Shown here one piece after another: positions 55,930 to 64,000 of a stretch of DNA of 64,000 nucleotides (its first letter is position 1; each line of letters begins with the position of its first letter). The notes beneath the pieces were generated by a model. It saw only the letters and a list, made by a program, of their open reading frames with translations. It was not told the origin of the DNA and did no database searches. A program made the translations under genes and the position numbers. Source of the stretch: Stieleria magnilauensis (GTDB lineage: Bacteria > Planctomycetota > Planctomycetia > Pirellulales > Pirellulaceae); the NCBI GenBank assembly GCA_007753675.1, contig CP036432.1:8434233-8498232 (forward strand), read 5' to 3'.

Positions 55930-56283
55930 TTAGCGGAAAGCGGGGCCAGTCTTGGAGGATCTGCCAATCCACAACCGACGCGAGGGATTGTATTCGTCAA
56001 ATGGCATCGGTGGCGGTTTGGGTTCGAACTCTGGGCGCAGGTCACGCCCTGACGCTCGCTCGGTTGCGGCAAAATCGATCTCTGCGGAGCCGATGCCCAA
56101 ATGGTTTAGTTTCGCGATGACGAGCGCACCGCCGATGTCATGGCGGACGGCCTCCAAGTCGTCACCTGTTAGTCGCACGACTTCGCCAGGCGCGAATTCC
56201 ATCGTGCGAAGGATGTTTCCCTCGGCATCACGCACCGAACGCCTGAAAGGGGATCGCTTCTGAGGGTGTCGCATTACGATCAT
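55930..56283 (-). CDS. Hypothetical phage-operon protein, 117 aa
   Basis: This small protein begins in the stop of the large terminase gene (ATGA overlap at 56280-56283). It contains FAPGEVVRLTGDDLEAVRHDIG, a segment seen in small phage structural proteins, then AKLNHLGIGSAEIDFAA and a Pro-rich tail ending PPMPFDEYNPSRRLW. The translational coupling to terminase suggests a DNA-packaging or head-completion role, but I cannot assign a family. Confidence 0.55.
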   Translation of the reverse strand: MIVMRHPQKRSPFRRSVRDAEGNILRTMEFAPGEVVRLTGDDLEAVRHDIGGALVIAKLNHLGIGSAEIDFAATERASGRDLRPEFEPKPPPMPFDEYNPSRRLWIGRSSKTGPAFR

Positions 56284-58253
56284 TGGTTGTTGACCACATA
56301 TCGAGGCTTGCGGATGAATGAAGAGCCAGCAGGGCGGGAAGCTTCAGTGATTCGCTTTACTGTTGCACCAACGCCTTCATGAACTGGCTTTCGCTTCGTA
56401 GGGGCGGGCGTGCGCCGTCGAGTAGCGTTCATTGCCCAATCGCCGCCAACGTAGGTCTCGATACCGACGCGGGCGTATCGAACAGCGTCACGGAAGTCGA
56501 CCGGCGTTGTTCGGTCGCTCTGCGTCCAAAGCCCCGTTTTGGCGTCCCAGCATTCGTTCAAGAGTTGTTCATGAAGCGAACGAGACTCAGCCGCCCACGC
56601 CGGGAAAATGATTGAGTTGCGTTCACCAGGCTTGCGATTGAAGAGGCAGTTATTGAGCCAATCTTGGCTGATCGCGGTGCCCACCTTGACCAGTTGCAAA
56701 CCATCGATCTGACGCGAACCCTTTTTGACAACGTGGTTCTGACTGTCGACGTTGACCCGCTGGAAAAACGATCCGTTGAACGACTTTGGATTTTGGCCCA
56801 TCGATGGCCATACAAACGGCCCGCGATCGTTGTTCATGTCTCGGCAAGCATCAACGATTTCGTCCTTTCGGTTTCCGTCCTTCGCATCGATCAGCGTCAA
56901 CATTGGCGAGACGGTCCCGCCGTCTTCGCAGTCGTAAACTTGCACTGTCCATTCCTTGACGCCCTGCCAGTCAGTAACTCTGCCGAAGTCGATCAGATAC
57001 CCTACCTTGTTCGGGCAGAATCCAAGCGTGACACAAACGAAGTGATCAATCTGGACATCGATCGCAACAGTCAGCGCAAAGCACTGCTCGGGTACGGTCC
57101 CCCTGTTCCAACCGCCAACACACAGACGCTTTGCCAAGTCTTCCCATTCGAGCTGTCGGCGGATGGGAGCATACGGCAGCCCAAGCCAGCCGTTGAACAG
57201 GTCTTGAGCGTGCTCAGTCCCGATTTTGGTGACATACTCCTTTGCAACATCGCCGAACGTGAATGTCGGCGCGTACAACCGATTCAGATTGAACGATTCA
57301 TCTGGCCCGTCATTGTGAGGCGTACCTGTGACTGTGCCAGTGCGGTCGATCACTTCACCTGGAGCAACCCAGACGCCTTTGCGGATCTGCGCCAGCCGGT
57401 GTTCGTCACCCCAGTTGTTCGTGCAGTGCGGGCAAACGTAGGTTGCCGTCCTGTATGCTCGCGCCGGCGTTGTGCGCCCGTCCTTGTCTTTTTCCCACCA
57501 AAGACCACCCGCGCGGCGGTCGTTTGTCTGATTCACTTCAAGAGGGCTGAAGTCGCCACAATGTGGGCAGGGCACGAAATAGTGCCGATTGGTCCCAGCT
57601 TCGACGTAGCGGCTGATTGCGCAGGTGCCCACAAGTGTGGGCGTCGATTCCATGAACACTTTCCGATCGACAATTTCAGAACCACGTTGCAACGTCAATT
57701 CAACCGTGTCCGCTTCGTCGCTGTCGTCGCGGCTAAATTTAGAAACTTCAAGGAGGTGCAAATACTTGGGGTCCAGGTCTCCAAGCGTCACCGGCGAACC
57801 CGACCAAGCGCCGTGGGTGATGAATGTCGATGTCCGGCACTTCGTCGCCGCACGTAAATGCTTTGGCGGCAAGCTCGACCGAATTTCGCTGTTAAGTTCG
57901 AGCGATGGCCAGAGCCGATCTTTGATTGTCTTCTGCAACAGCCGCTCTGTCGGCGTTACAATCATCCCGGTGTCGGGGTCATGATGCTGGGCGCAGGCAT
58001 GGAGAGCCAAATTGATCTCTGTTTTGCCAACGCGCGAGCACGCGCGAAACGCGATGCGCCGAACCCTGGGATCGTCCCAAGCGTCGGCAATGCCTTTGAG
58101 GTAGGGAAAACTTGCCCCGTCAAATGGGTCGCCCTTGTGGGTAACCGCGTGCTGGTTGATCCAATCCCAACTCGATAGACGCTTCGGCGAATCCAGTGAC
58201 GATGTCACGTATTTGCTCAGCGGAAGGATCGGCTCGGATACGCAGGTCAGCAC
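56280..58253 (-). CDS. Phage terminase large subunit, GpA family
   Basis: This 657-aa DNA-packaging motor has a Walker A motif RACSRVGKTE (Gly76-Lys77-Thr78) and a Walker B-like region near LLEVSKFSRDDSD; a CPHCG...CPHC zinc ribbon lies at about 233-280, as in GpA-type terminases. The nuclease part follows, with FALTVAIDVQIDHFVC starting a new domain and a catalytic Asp pattern. It should translocate and cut DNA into proheads with the small subunit. It overlaps the small terminase stop by 7 bp and the next gene in ATGA. No capsid or portal gene is nearby. Confidence 0.85.
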   Translation of the reverse strand: MLTCVSEPILPLSKYVTSSLDSPKRLSSWDWINQHAVTHKGDPFDGASFPYLKGIADAWDDPRVRRIAFRACSRVGKTEINLALHACAQHHDPDTGMIVTPTERLLQKTIKDRLWPSLELNSEIRSSLPPKHLRAATKCRTSTFITHGAWSGSPVTLGDLDPKYLHLLEVSKFSRDDSDEADTVELTLQRGSEIVDRKVFMESTPTLVGTCAISRYVEAGTNRHYFVPCPHCGDFSPLEVNQTNDRRAGGLWWEKDKDGRTTPARAYRTATYVCPHCTNNWGDEHRLAQIRKGVWVAPGEVIDRTGTVTGTPHNDGPDESFNLNRLYAPTFTFGDVAKEYVTKIGTEHAQDLFNGWLGLPYAPIRRQLEWEDLAKRLCVGGWNRGTVPEQCFALTVAIDVQIDHFVCVTLGFCPNKVGYLIDFGRVTDWQGVKEWTVQVYDCEDGGTVSPMLTLIDAKDGNRKDEIVDACRDMNNDRGPFVWPSMGQNPKSFNGSFFQRVNVDSQNHVVKKGSRQIDGLQLVKVGTAISQDWLNNCLFNRKPGERNSIIFPAWAAESRSLHEQLLNECWDAKTGLWTQSDRTTPVDFRDAVRYARVGIETYVGGDWAMNATRRRTPAPTKRKPVHEGVGATVKRITEASRPAGSSFIRKPRYVVNNQ

Positions 58254-58837
58254 GATGCAACCTCTTGCCCGTCCAATCGCAAAACGATCTCGTATCCGGT
58301 GGCTTCGCCGATTGTCACGCCAAAAGTTTGTTCAATGTCGCTCTGCTCGATCGCCTGTCCGGCAAGAACCGAAGCTTTGGTCTTCAGTCCTTTAATTGCC
58401 GTTTCCATTTGAATATCGATCTCGTTTTTGACTTGGTCTAAAAACTCGGAAGGGGCGAAGCCTGCCCCGACCTTCTTGCTGATTGACCGCATCGACCGTG
58501 ATGCTTCGCGGAACCACAAGCTGCAAAAGAGACTGACTTGTTCCTCGCTGATCAAATTTCCGACAACTCGGTCCCTCTGATGCGATTTAATGTCCGCTTC
58601 GGCGCGTCGCTTTCGCACGTCTTCACGCAAGAGTGCCTCTTGCAGATCCGACGCCTCGATCTGGTCGGTACGTTTCGGCTGAACTGCGTACCAGGTCGCA
58701 ATCGCTTCAATGTCGTAATGGCCTTTGATTTCGAAGCCAGGACAGCCCTTTGCCTTCCACTCGGTAACCGTTCGCGCTGACACTCCGAAGTGCTCTGCGA
58801 TTTCTTGGTAAGTCGATGCGATTCGGCAGTCGTCCAT
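58247..58837 (-). CDS. Phage terminase small subunit (Nu1-like)
   Basis: This 196-aa protein begins with a winged-helix/MerR-like HTH, TYQEIAEHFGVSARTVTEWKAKGCPGFEIKGHYDIEAIATWYAV, as in Nu1-type small terminase subunits that bind the packaging site. The following helices (LQEALLREDVRKRRAEADIKS) should mediate oligomerisation. It overlaps the large subunit start by 7 bp. It defines a packaging site (cos/pac) probably inside the element. Confidence 0.75.
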   Translation of the reverse strand: MDDCRIASTYQEIAEHFGVSARTVTEWKAKGCPGFEIKGHYDIEAIATWYAVQPKRTDQIEASDLQEALLREDVRKRRAEADIKSHQRDRVVGNLISEEQVSLFCSLWFREASRSMRSISKKVGAGFAPSEFLDQVKNEIDIQMETAIKGLKTKASVLAGQAIEQSDIEQTFGVTIGEATGYEIVLRLDGQEVASC

Positions 58838-58925
58838 GTTTCAAAATGACCACCGCGCAGCCCGGCCAATCGTCTGCCCAAAGTTCTACCAACCAGACGA
58901 CGAACCAGTGCCGAGCGCGCGACGG

Positions 58926-59138
58926 TCAATCTCCCAGTGGCCCGATCAGGGATTCGATCGCATCGCGTCGGAATCGGATCGAGCCCCCGATTTCGATCGA
59001 TGGCAGTTTTTCAGATGCAGCCAACTTTCGAATCGTCGGCTCTGCCAGTCGACAAATCCCAGCGACTTCGCGCACGGTCAATAGGACCGGCGCATTACCG
59101 CTCGATATGGCAGATTGGGTCTCTTGTGGCTCGTTCAT
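58926..59138 (-). CDS. Excisionase-like helix-turn-helix protein
   Basis: This 70-aa protein has the helix-turn-helix excisionase/AlpA form: VLLTVREVAGICRLAEPTIRKLAASEKLPSIEIGGSIRFRRDAIES. It probably acts as recombination directionality factor for the integrase or as the regulator of the packaging operon, which it heads. The 88 bp gap before the small terminase gene may hold a promoter. Confidence 0.8.
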   Translation of the reverse strand: MNEPQETQSAISSGNAPVLLTVREVAGICRLAEPTIRKLAASEKLPSIEIGGSIRFRRDAIESLIGPLGD

Positions 59139-59540
59139 TGGTCACTCGGTAATCGATTGCCTGAATTCGCGACTCCCGAGAACCTTGATCGTTACTCGAA
59201 TAATACGCGTGAAACGCGCTTCGTCAGGCTTATCGGTTCTACTGCCAGTGAGATTTCGCGAGGCTTTTCAAATCAGGACGACACCGAACGACAGCAGGCG
59301 ACAAATAGCCGAAGTGGAAGAAGAAGAAGTGCCGGAAACCGGCAGTGTCGGCGAGTGTTCTGCGGAAACGTGCCCGCGCGGCAGTTTCTGAGGCCAGGAG
59401 GGACCCGTCGATGACCTGGCGGGATGAGTTCGGGCAAAAAATCGGCGTGTAAACCGCAGCTTTCGCACTGTGTCGTTCCGAGCACGCGTCTACGGCGTTT
59501 GGGCACGCAAGCATTCTACCATTGCTATCGCAGCTAAACT
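59139..59540. other. Right flank of the phage element, no gene recognised
   Basis: Several short frames overlap, none with a domain. A small hairpin (GCGTGAAACGC) lies near 59208-59218. I searched for a copy of the tRNA-like segment of 50161-50200 and found none. Confidence 0.45.
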
Positions 59541-60209
59541 TTACGCAAACGCCTCTCTTACGTACTGATTGACAGCCAGTTGGATCAAGTAATTCACACC
59601 CCACGCTCGTTGGCTATCGTTGAACCATGAAAGCATTCTCTCTTTGTCGTTCTCCCAATACCATTTTGCGCCGTCAAGCTGATTAAAGTCGCTCATTGAA
59701 ATGTCTTCGATAAACCAAATGGTCATTTGCGACGCTTGATCAGCCCACCTTATCGAAACTTCCGTGTGCTCGGCAACCTTACTCAGAAGATGAACATGGA
59801 GATTGCGTATCTGCTTTAAGATATGCAGCAGGGGGCTCTGGCATTTTAGTATTTTTGAGTATTGAAGTGATGGTTTATCGTATTTGATCATTTCCTCCAT
59901 CGCGACGAACTCCCCAAGGGCAGCGCGAAAGAATGCCTCCCGCATCTTGACGGATGATCCGTCGATTTCCTGCTCGGTATTAGACATGGATGCCGCAAAC
60001 TTCAACGCAGCACTAGCTCGATCAAGTGTCGCGGGAAGGGGATGTAACACCGATTCAACATCGGAATCTAAACCAGCGAAGGTCGAGCCGACTTCCAACG
60101 ACGGAAGAGTTGAAAAGTCGAGACACTCAATCATCTCTCTTGGCATTTGATCAGTCCCAGAAAAATAGCCTTCGGTTTTCCACTTTTCACACACAGTCGT
60201 ACAGGGCAT
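59541..60209 (-). CDS. Hypothetical protein downstream of the SEC-C gene
   Basis: The frame is open from 60332, overlapping the SEC-C gene; starts at 60209 (MPCTTVCEKW) or 60146 (MPREMIECLD, with GGGA upstream) are both plausible. The protein of 200-222 aa is helical (KMREAFFRAALGEFVAMEEMIKYDK, HILKQIRNLHVHLLSKVAEH), and soluble. The HILKQIRNLHVHL segment recalls HEPN-like or AbiV-type helical proteins that often pair with defence genes, but the match is loose. It overlaps or closely follows the SEC-C gene, so the pair is probably cotranscribed. Confidence 0.5.
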   Translation of the reverse strand: MPCTTVCEKWKTEGYFSGTDQMPREMIECLDFSTLPSLEVGSTFAGLDSDVESVLHPLPATLDRASAALKFAASMSNTEQEIDGSSVKMREAFFRAALGEFVAMEEMIKYDKPSLQYSKILKCQSPLLHILKQIRNLHVHLLSKVAEHTEVSIRWADQASQMTIWFIEDISMSDFNQLDGAKWYWENDKERMLSWFNDSQRAWGVNYLIQLAVNQYVREAFA

Positions 60210-61311
60210 TGCGAATGAGATAATTTGGCAGTCTCTTACCCGGTGTGCTGTCCAAAAACCTCGCCGAAATCTTCGACGCCTTCCCTTCCGGAATGCTTTG
60301 CCACCATTCCGGTGAAAGGTATGTGTGCTCACAAATCTCTATACAGGCTTGCGCAAATGCTGCTCTTTGGTGATCACGGCGTATGTTGCAAAAACTATCG
60401 CAAAATCTCGAAATCTCTGCGCAATCAGCAAACCATGTGAACACACCCACTACGTCGCCGCTAGTAGTGTGGGTCGCCATGCTGATATTTTGCACAGGCG
60501 TTTCGTAGTCACTGAGGTCAAAGCACTGACGCCCCTGAAAGTCAAAGTCAGGGGCAAGACATCCGCCCACGCGAATCGGAAAGTCACGACCAAGCGAAAC
60601 CGCAATAAATCGCTTCTTGTATGAGTTATTCAACAACTGGTCGTCCGCAATGCGTTTCGTGTCCCGCAGTTGCTTCAGGGCTAAGTTAGTGCCTTCTTGA
60701 AATCCTCGCCAATAATCCTGCTGGAAGCTTGGCGCGAGAGACATGACAGCCGGAAGGAACGCCTCGGACTGGTAAAGCTTCGCGAACAATTCACTGCAAA
60801 TTGCCCGATAACCGAGCAGAAACGCCTGCTCTCGGCTTCCCGACCAGTCTTCGTCGTCGATAGGCTTGAAGAGAGTAAGGTCATGGTGGCTGCAAAAGCC
60901 TGGAAATGCCGATGCCTCCTTCAAAGGTATTTTTCCAAACGGGTTTCTGCTCTCAGAAAGAACTGAAGTTGCCTTTTTGTTTGTTGATAGCACAAAACCA
61001 TTCTCAGCTATCGAACCAAGCTCCCGGCTTTTCGAGACAGTGTGCGACTTGATCGACTTTCTGCCGCAAAGACTTCCAGAAAGCACCGGAGCGAGGCAGC
61101 CGATCTTTGGCTCCGCTGCAATTGTCGATCGCGCAATCTTCCCCAGCAGCTTTTTTTGCTCATTGTCAAGTTGAAAACCTGACTCAAGAATCTCGCTGTA
61201 GCTAGGAATTGATGCATCTTGATGACGGCTCTCATCGCGGAAAGAGTTTTTGCAACAATACTTGAATTTCTTACCCGACCCACATGGGCAGGGTGAGTTA
61301 CGCTCGGGCAT
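60187..61311 (-). CDS. SEC-C motif protein with HNH-like core
   Basis: This 374-aa protein starts with a SEC-C zinc motif, PERNSPCPCGSGKKFKYCC (residues 2-20). Further on, KSHTVSKSRELGSIAENGFVL and AFPGFCSHHDLTLFKPID resemble the HNH-like core of uncharacterised SEC-C proteins in mobile islands, with His/Cys residues that could bind metal. The C-terminal half (about 200-370) is of unknown fold. It is divergent from the HNH nuclease gene at 61686. A nuclease or nucleic-acid-binding defence function is possible but unproven. Confidence 0.7.
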   Translation of the reverse strand: MPERNSPCPCGSGKKFKYCCKNSFRDESRHQDASIPSYSEILESGFQLDNEQKKLLGKIARSTIAAEPKIGCLAPVLSGSLCGRKSIKSHTVSKSRELGSIAENGFVLSTNKKATSVLSESRNPFGKIPLKEASAFPGFCSHHDLTLFKPIDDEDWSGSREQAFLLGYRAICSELFAKLYQSEAFLPAVMSLAPSFQQDYWRGFQEGTNLALKQLRDTKRIADDQLLNNSYKKRFIAVSLGRDFPIRVGGCLAPDFDFQGRQCFDLSDYETPVQNISMATHTTSGDVVGVFTWFADCAEISRFCDSFCNIRRDHQRAAFAQACIEICEHTYLSPEWWQSIPEGKASKISARFLDSTPGKRLPNYLIRNALYDCV

Positions 61312-61685
61312 GGTTCTGAGAAAAATTGGCTAGGTGAAATCGATCAAGGTATGACAGGATACCATTTCACCAGGTTCACGGCTTTTTGTGACGAGAGACG
61401 CAGTCTCAGCGATGGATTGGCTGTTACTGCGGCAGCGGCTTCAACACCGGGGTAATCGATTGGCGGAACTGCATCAGGAAATTTGACCTCAAATCACTTG
61501 ATGCCGGCAATGTTGAAAGCCGTCCGGCGATTCGTCAATGAGCGACGCGCAATACTGCGAACTTCAATTGGTAGATCCCTGGACTGCGAAATCGGCATTC
61601 GCCACAATTGGCGGTGGAGGTCGTCCTTTACGCCTTGGGATTTTCTACGAAAAAAAACAACAGAATTTGCAGCACACACGCAATC
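61312..61685. other. Divergent intergenic region with an operator-like inverted repeat
   Basis: Between the SEC-C and HNH genes. It contains an inverted repeat at 61333-61371, close to the SEC-C start. No small gene is convincing here. Confidence 0.5.
61333..61371. repeat. Inverted repeat upstream of the SEC-C gene
   Basis: GGTGAAAT...GGTAT and ATACCATTTCACC pair, with a 7-base interruption and a 6-base loop. It lies 22 bp upstream of the SEC-C start and may be an operator. Confidence 0.55.
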
Positions 61686-62300
61686 ATGAGCAAAAATCGC
61701 ATCGCAATTCCGAAGAAGATCCGCGAAACGATATTGAAGGAATTCAATCATCGCTGTGCTATATGCGGAACTCACAAGCCGACGATTCATCATGTGGACG
61801 ATGACCCATCGAACAACGATCCGCTGAATCTACTTCCACTCTGCCCGAACTGTCACTACCTAGACCAACATGATCCGACTTCACCTATCGATCCGCGCAA
61901 GCTGGCTATTTTTCGAAAACATAAAGACCCGTTGATTCTGTCGCCGCAATTTGAGCCCTTGTTTCGGCGACTCACCTTTCTTCTTGAACTGGAAGATTCG
62001 ACTTTTCACACACAGCGTTCATCGGCGTCAGCACAAGATCTTGTCGACTTTGTCGCTGAATTGAAAATGGGAAGTTTCTACTCGAAAAGGATCAAGAAGT
62101 TACTGTACGCGCGAAAGCCGTCGAGGTCGCTAGAAGACATCAAGGTCAACGAGTTGCGGACCCAATGGGAGGATGAACACCGCAGCGAATTGCTAAAGCA
62201 CCTGACCCTCGTCACCGATCGGGTGTTTGACAATGTTGTGGAGCTCTTGCGATACCAAGGCTGGGAATGGAAACCGAAAGCGTACAACGAACCAAGGTAG
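61686..62300 (+). CDS. HNH endonuclease
   Basis: The frame is open from 61608, but the ATG at 61686 gives the natural start (MSKNRIAIPKKIRETILKEF). The 204-aa protein has the HNH module early: NHRCAICGTHKPTIHHVDDD, then NNDPLNLLPLCPNCHYLD, with two zinc-binding Cys pairs and the HH...N...H active-site pattern. The remaining 130 residues are helical and unknown (LVDFVAELKMGSFYSKRIKK). It is divergent from the SEC-C gene. This is probably a DNA- or RNA-cutting accessory protein of the island. Confidence 0.82.
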   Translation: MSKNRIAIPKKIRETILKEFNHRCAICGTHKPTIHHVDDDPSNNDPLNLLPLCPNCHYLDQHDPTSPIDPRKLAIFRKHKDPLILSPQFEPLFRRLTFLLELEDSTFHTQRSSASAQDLVDFVAELKMGSFYSKRIKKLLYARKPSRSLEDIKVNELRTQWEDEHRSELLKHLTLVTDRVFDNVVELLRYQGWEWKPKAYNEPR

Positions 62301-62457
62301 CTTCAGCCAGCGGCCATTTAAAAAACCGCGAGCAGCAAACGCCGCGTGCGGTCTATCGAATGCATGCTCCCGACGCCTCAGGTTGTTTTGGTCCGATCAA
62401 TCAGGTCAATCCAATGGGAAAGACCATTGCGACGGGACTTTCAATTCGTTCCGCCCC

Positions 62458-63204
62458 TCAAACCTGAATTGGGGTCTCACAGACTTTCGTGAACCTTCTG
62501 AGAACTAATTCACTTTCATCTCGCCCACCCTTGAAGGCGATAACATCAGACCGGCTTGCGGTTGCTTCGATCAGTAACGGTTGGCCATCTTTCCTGTATC
62601 GGTTCAATGTAGGGAACTTTATGGCAATCTCTCGGTCTGTCGTCCAAGAAAGGCCGTTTTCATTTTGTCGGTAACACCCCCGGAAGACGCAGATGGGGAA
62701 GTGAAGTGAATCAAGGATGGCCAATTCTTCATCGTTCATCATTTCTTTGACAGGGGAATCCCCTTTACCGAGCGGGGTTCTGCCTAGCAATTCATCCCGA
62801 TACGTTCCGACGTTATCTATGCAGGGCCATTCTTCACCCAAGGCTTTCAGCCATTCGGATTCTTCCACCTTGCCCACTAAACAAAGCAATGCGGGCAAAC
62901 GGCTATAGCTGTCACACATTCGAAGCAGGGCTTCTATACGCGAACACGGCTCTCGGGACGCATTGACTACTTGCATTTTTAAGGCTTCGCCGCCTGCATT
63001 CAATTTTGAACCGTCAAGCAAAGATTGCATCACTTCAGCAGCGAACGAACCATCGATAACTGGCCCCCTCGTATACGGCATCCCAGCCATATAGGGATTG
63101 AGAACGCCCGGCCAGTCGCCTCTGGCAACAATCTTAAGGAACTCAAACTCGCATCTTGAAATCTTGCTTGAAGCCGCACTCGGAGTATTCATAGGTTCTA
63201 CCAT
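62458..63204 (-). CDS. Putative ADP-ribosyltransferase-fold protein
   Basis: This 248-aa protein (start 63204, or 63192 at the second Met) has in its C-terminal third a pattern like the R-S-E class of ADP-ribosyltransferases: Arg175 in ICVFRGCYR, Ser186 in NGLSWTTDREIAIKF, and Glu230/Glu232 in AFKGGRDESELVL. The N-terminal 150 residues are helical and unknown. Similar small ART-like proteins occur in phages and mobile elements as toxins or modifiers. It should use NAD+, if active; the target is unknown. It stands convergent with the HNH gene. Confidence 0.55.
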   Translation of the reverse strand: MVEPMNTPSAASSKISRCEFEFLKIVARGDWPGVLNPYMAGMPYTRGPVIDGSFAAEVMQSLLDGSKLNAGGEALKMQVVNASREPCSRIEALLRMCDSYSRLPALLCLVGKVEESEWLKALGEEWPCIDNVGTYRDELLGRTPLGKGDSPVKEMMNDEELAILDSLHFPICVFRGCYRQNENGLSWTTDREIAIKFPTLNRYRKDGQPLLIEATASRSDVIAFKGGRDESELVLRRFTKVCETPIQV

Positions 63205-63313
63205 TCGTCTGGACTATCGGGTGCCACCCGCAAATTGAATAAGCCCAGCGTGGCTACCGCTGAGTAAGTTAAATGGCCTAGCCGTAGATGGCCTGCTTGC
63301 TTTCGCGGTATGA

Positions 63314-63790
63314 TCACCGACCGTGCCGAACTTCCATGTACCGCGACAAGAAACGCTGCCGCGATTCGTCGCGACTCGCTCGTCCGACAGCCCGGTCTGA
63401 TCGCTTCACGTATTCGCAGATTTCGGTGGTCACGGATTCGTACAGATCCAAGTTGACTCCGAACCGGATCGAAACCGCCGTTCGCATCACGGTTGCGCTG
63501 CCAAGGAGCCCCAAGTAGACGCTAGCGGCGTCCTGAAGCAAACAGGCAATCTGGGTCTTGGTGTCGAGCCCGCATGCCTCAGCGGCCTCCGAGCAAGCTA
63601 CCGCGAAGTCGGCGGCGGTTGCGCCCTCGTCATCGCGTAGGCTCAATTCCGTTGCGATGTGGGCGATGTCGACGACAGGGTTCGCGGGGCTGCGCAGCGT
63701 GGTCTGGGTGCTAGAGGTCTTGAGTGTTGTTTGTGGTGTCACCAGGGGCTTCCATGTGGGAGTTTGATTTGCGTTTTCCGAAGTTGGCAA
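63314..63790 (-). CDS. Hypothetical protein, 158 aa
   Basis: This protein has a Thr-rich, low-complexity N-terminus (about 1-35) and a helical core (about 40-150) with VVDIAHIATELSLRDDE, DFAVACSEAAEACGLDTK and an Arg-rich end (SRQRFLSRYMEVRHGR). There is no signal peptide or known motif. It stands alone at the right end of the window. The function is unknown. Confidence 0.5.
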   Translation of the reverse strand: MPTSENANQTPTWKPLVTPQTTLKTSSTQTTLRSPANPVVDIAHIATELSLRDDEGATAADFAVACSEAAEACGLDTKTQIACLLQDAASVYLGLLGSATVMRTAVSIRFGVNLDLYESVTTEICEYVKRSDRAVGRASRDESRQRFLSRYMEVRHGR

Positions 63791-64000
63791 AACGCGATGG
63801 GGCCGAACTATCCAGACCGATCGATCCGCGTCAACTCAAGTCGGTGGCTGATCAAGACTGCTTGGGACTAAGCCAGACACGGAGTCTGCAACGGCGATGA
63901 ACGTGCCCTACGTTGTGCGATTGCGGCTGCCGAGCGTCCGTTGTGCGACGGAAAGTATTTCCGACATTTCAGAGCCTTTTCAGCCACAGCGTTTGTTCTT

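Larger units (their letters stand above)
50161..59138. mobile_element. Compact phage-derived element without capsid genes
   Basis: From the tRNA-like segment to the excisionase-like gene, about 9 kb carries an integrase on the plus strand and a packed minus-strand operon: HTH/Xis, small terminase, large terminase, three small proteins and a tape-measure protein. Capsid, portal, protease, tail-tube, baseplate, lysis and replication genes are missing. It could be a deletion derivative of a prophage or a satellite that packages with helper-phage capsids. The right boundary is not defined by a repeat. Confidence 0.65.

Noticed and set aside
56664-57857. A 397-codon plus-strand frame opposite the large terminase
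   Set aside because: It is the antisense shadow of the terminase gene in a GC-rich region, and its composition (Val/Arg/Cys-rich) is not protein-like.

Overview
The window looks like chromosomal DNA of a planctomycete, probably a Rhodopirellula-like member of the Pirellulaceae. The evidence is the gene content: three FGly-type sulfatases, a secreted protein with a LEPR-XLL-like N-terminus and dockerin-type repeats, a PEP-CTERM protein, a HAF-repeat protein, large Ser/Thr kinases carrying beta-propeller domains, an ECF sigma factor of the kind paired with such kinases, a DUF6528-like propeller and a PQQ-repeat protein. Genes are loosely spaced, with many long non-coding gaps. No rRNA gene or intact tRNA gene was seen.

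Layout. 0-10 kb: two small unknown genes, a sulfatase pair on the minus strand, a DUF6528-like propeller, and a third sulfatase on the plus strand. The gap at 6751-7842 holds a long imperfect hairpin and two copies of a GC-rich palindrome. 10-20 kb: PEP-CTERM and LEPR-XLL/dockerin secreted proteins, a Uma2-family protein, a HAF-like secreted protein, and an ECF sigma factor followed by a kinase/WD40 receptor-like protein. 20-23.2 kb: old-yellow-enzyme-type reductase, DUF1772 membrane protein and NAD(P)-binding oxidoreductase, in line. 23.2-26.6 kb: a group II intron with a frameshifted maturase, then an integrase remnant fused to an antisense kinase fragment. 26.7-32.7 kb: two more kinase genes, one of which is a pseudokinase-kinase tandem. 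33.8-36 kb: PQQ propeller and FkbM methyltransferase.

36-48 kb is a defence-like and mobile island. It has a second integrase relic, a nitrilase cut off by an IS1380-like element (with inverted repeats and a CTAG duplication), a DprA/phosphoribosyltransferase pair resembling ShosTA, and decayed pieces of a RecQ helicase, a type III-like methyltransferase and a restriction helicase. An XRE regulator diverges from these. Next comes a tightly coupled three-gene operon headed by a GHKL (Hsp90/MORC-like) ATPase, followed by an HNH nuclease gene and a phosphatase relic. The GHKL operon is the best candidate here for an undescribed system.

50-59 kb is a compact phage-derived element: a tRNA-3'-like segment, a tyrosine recombinase, tape-measure protein, small tail or head-tail genes, GpA-type large terminase, small terminase and an excisionase-like HTH protein. 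No capsid, portal or protease gene was found. 59-64 kb continues the accessory region with a SEC-C protein, an HNH nuclease and a protein with an ADP-ribosyltransferase-like R-S-E signature.

All family assignments come from reading motifs in the translations; no database search was run.
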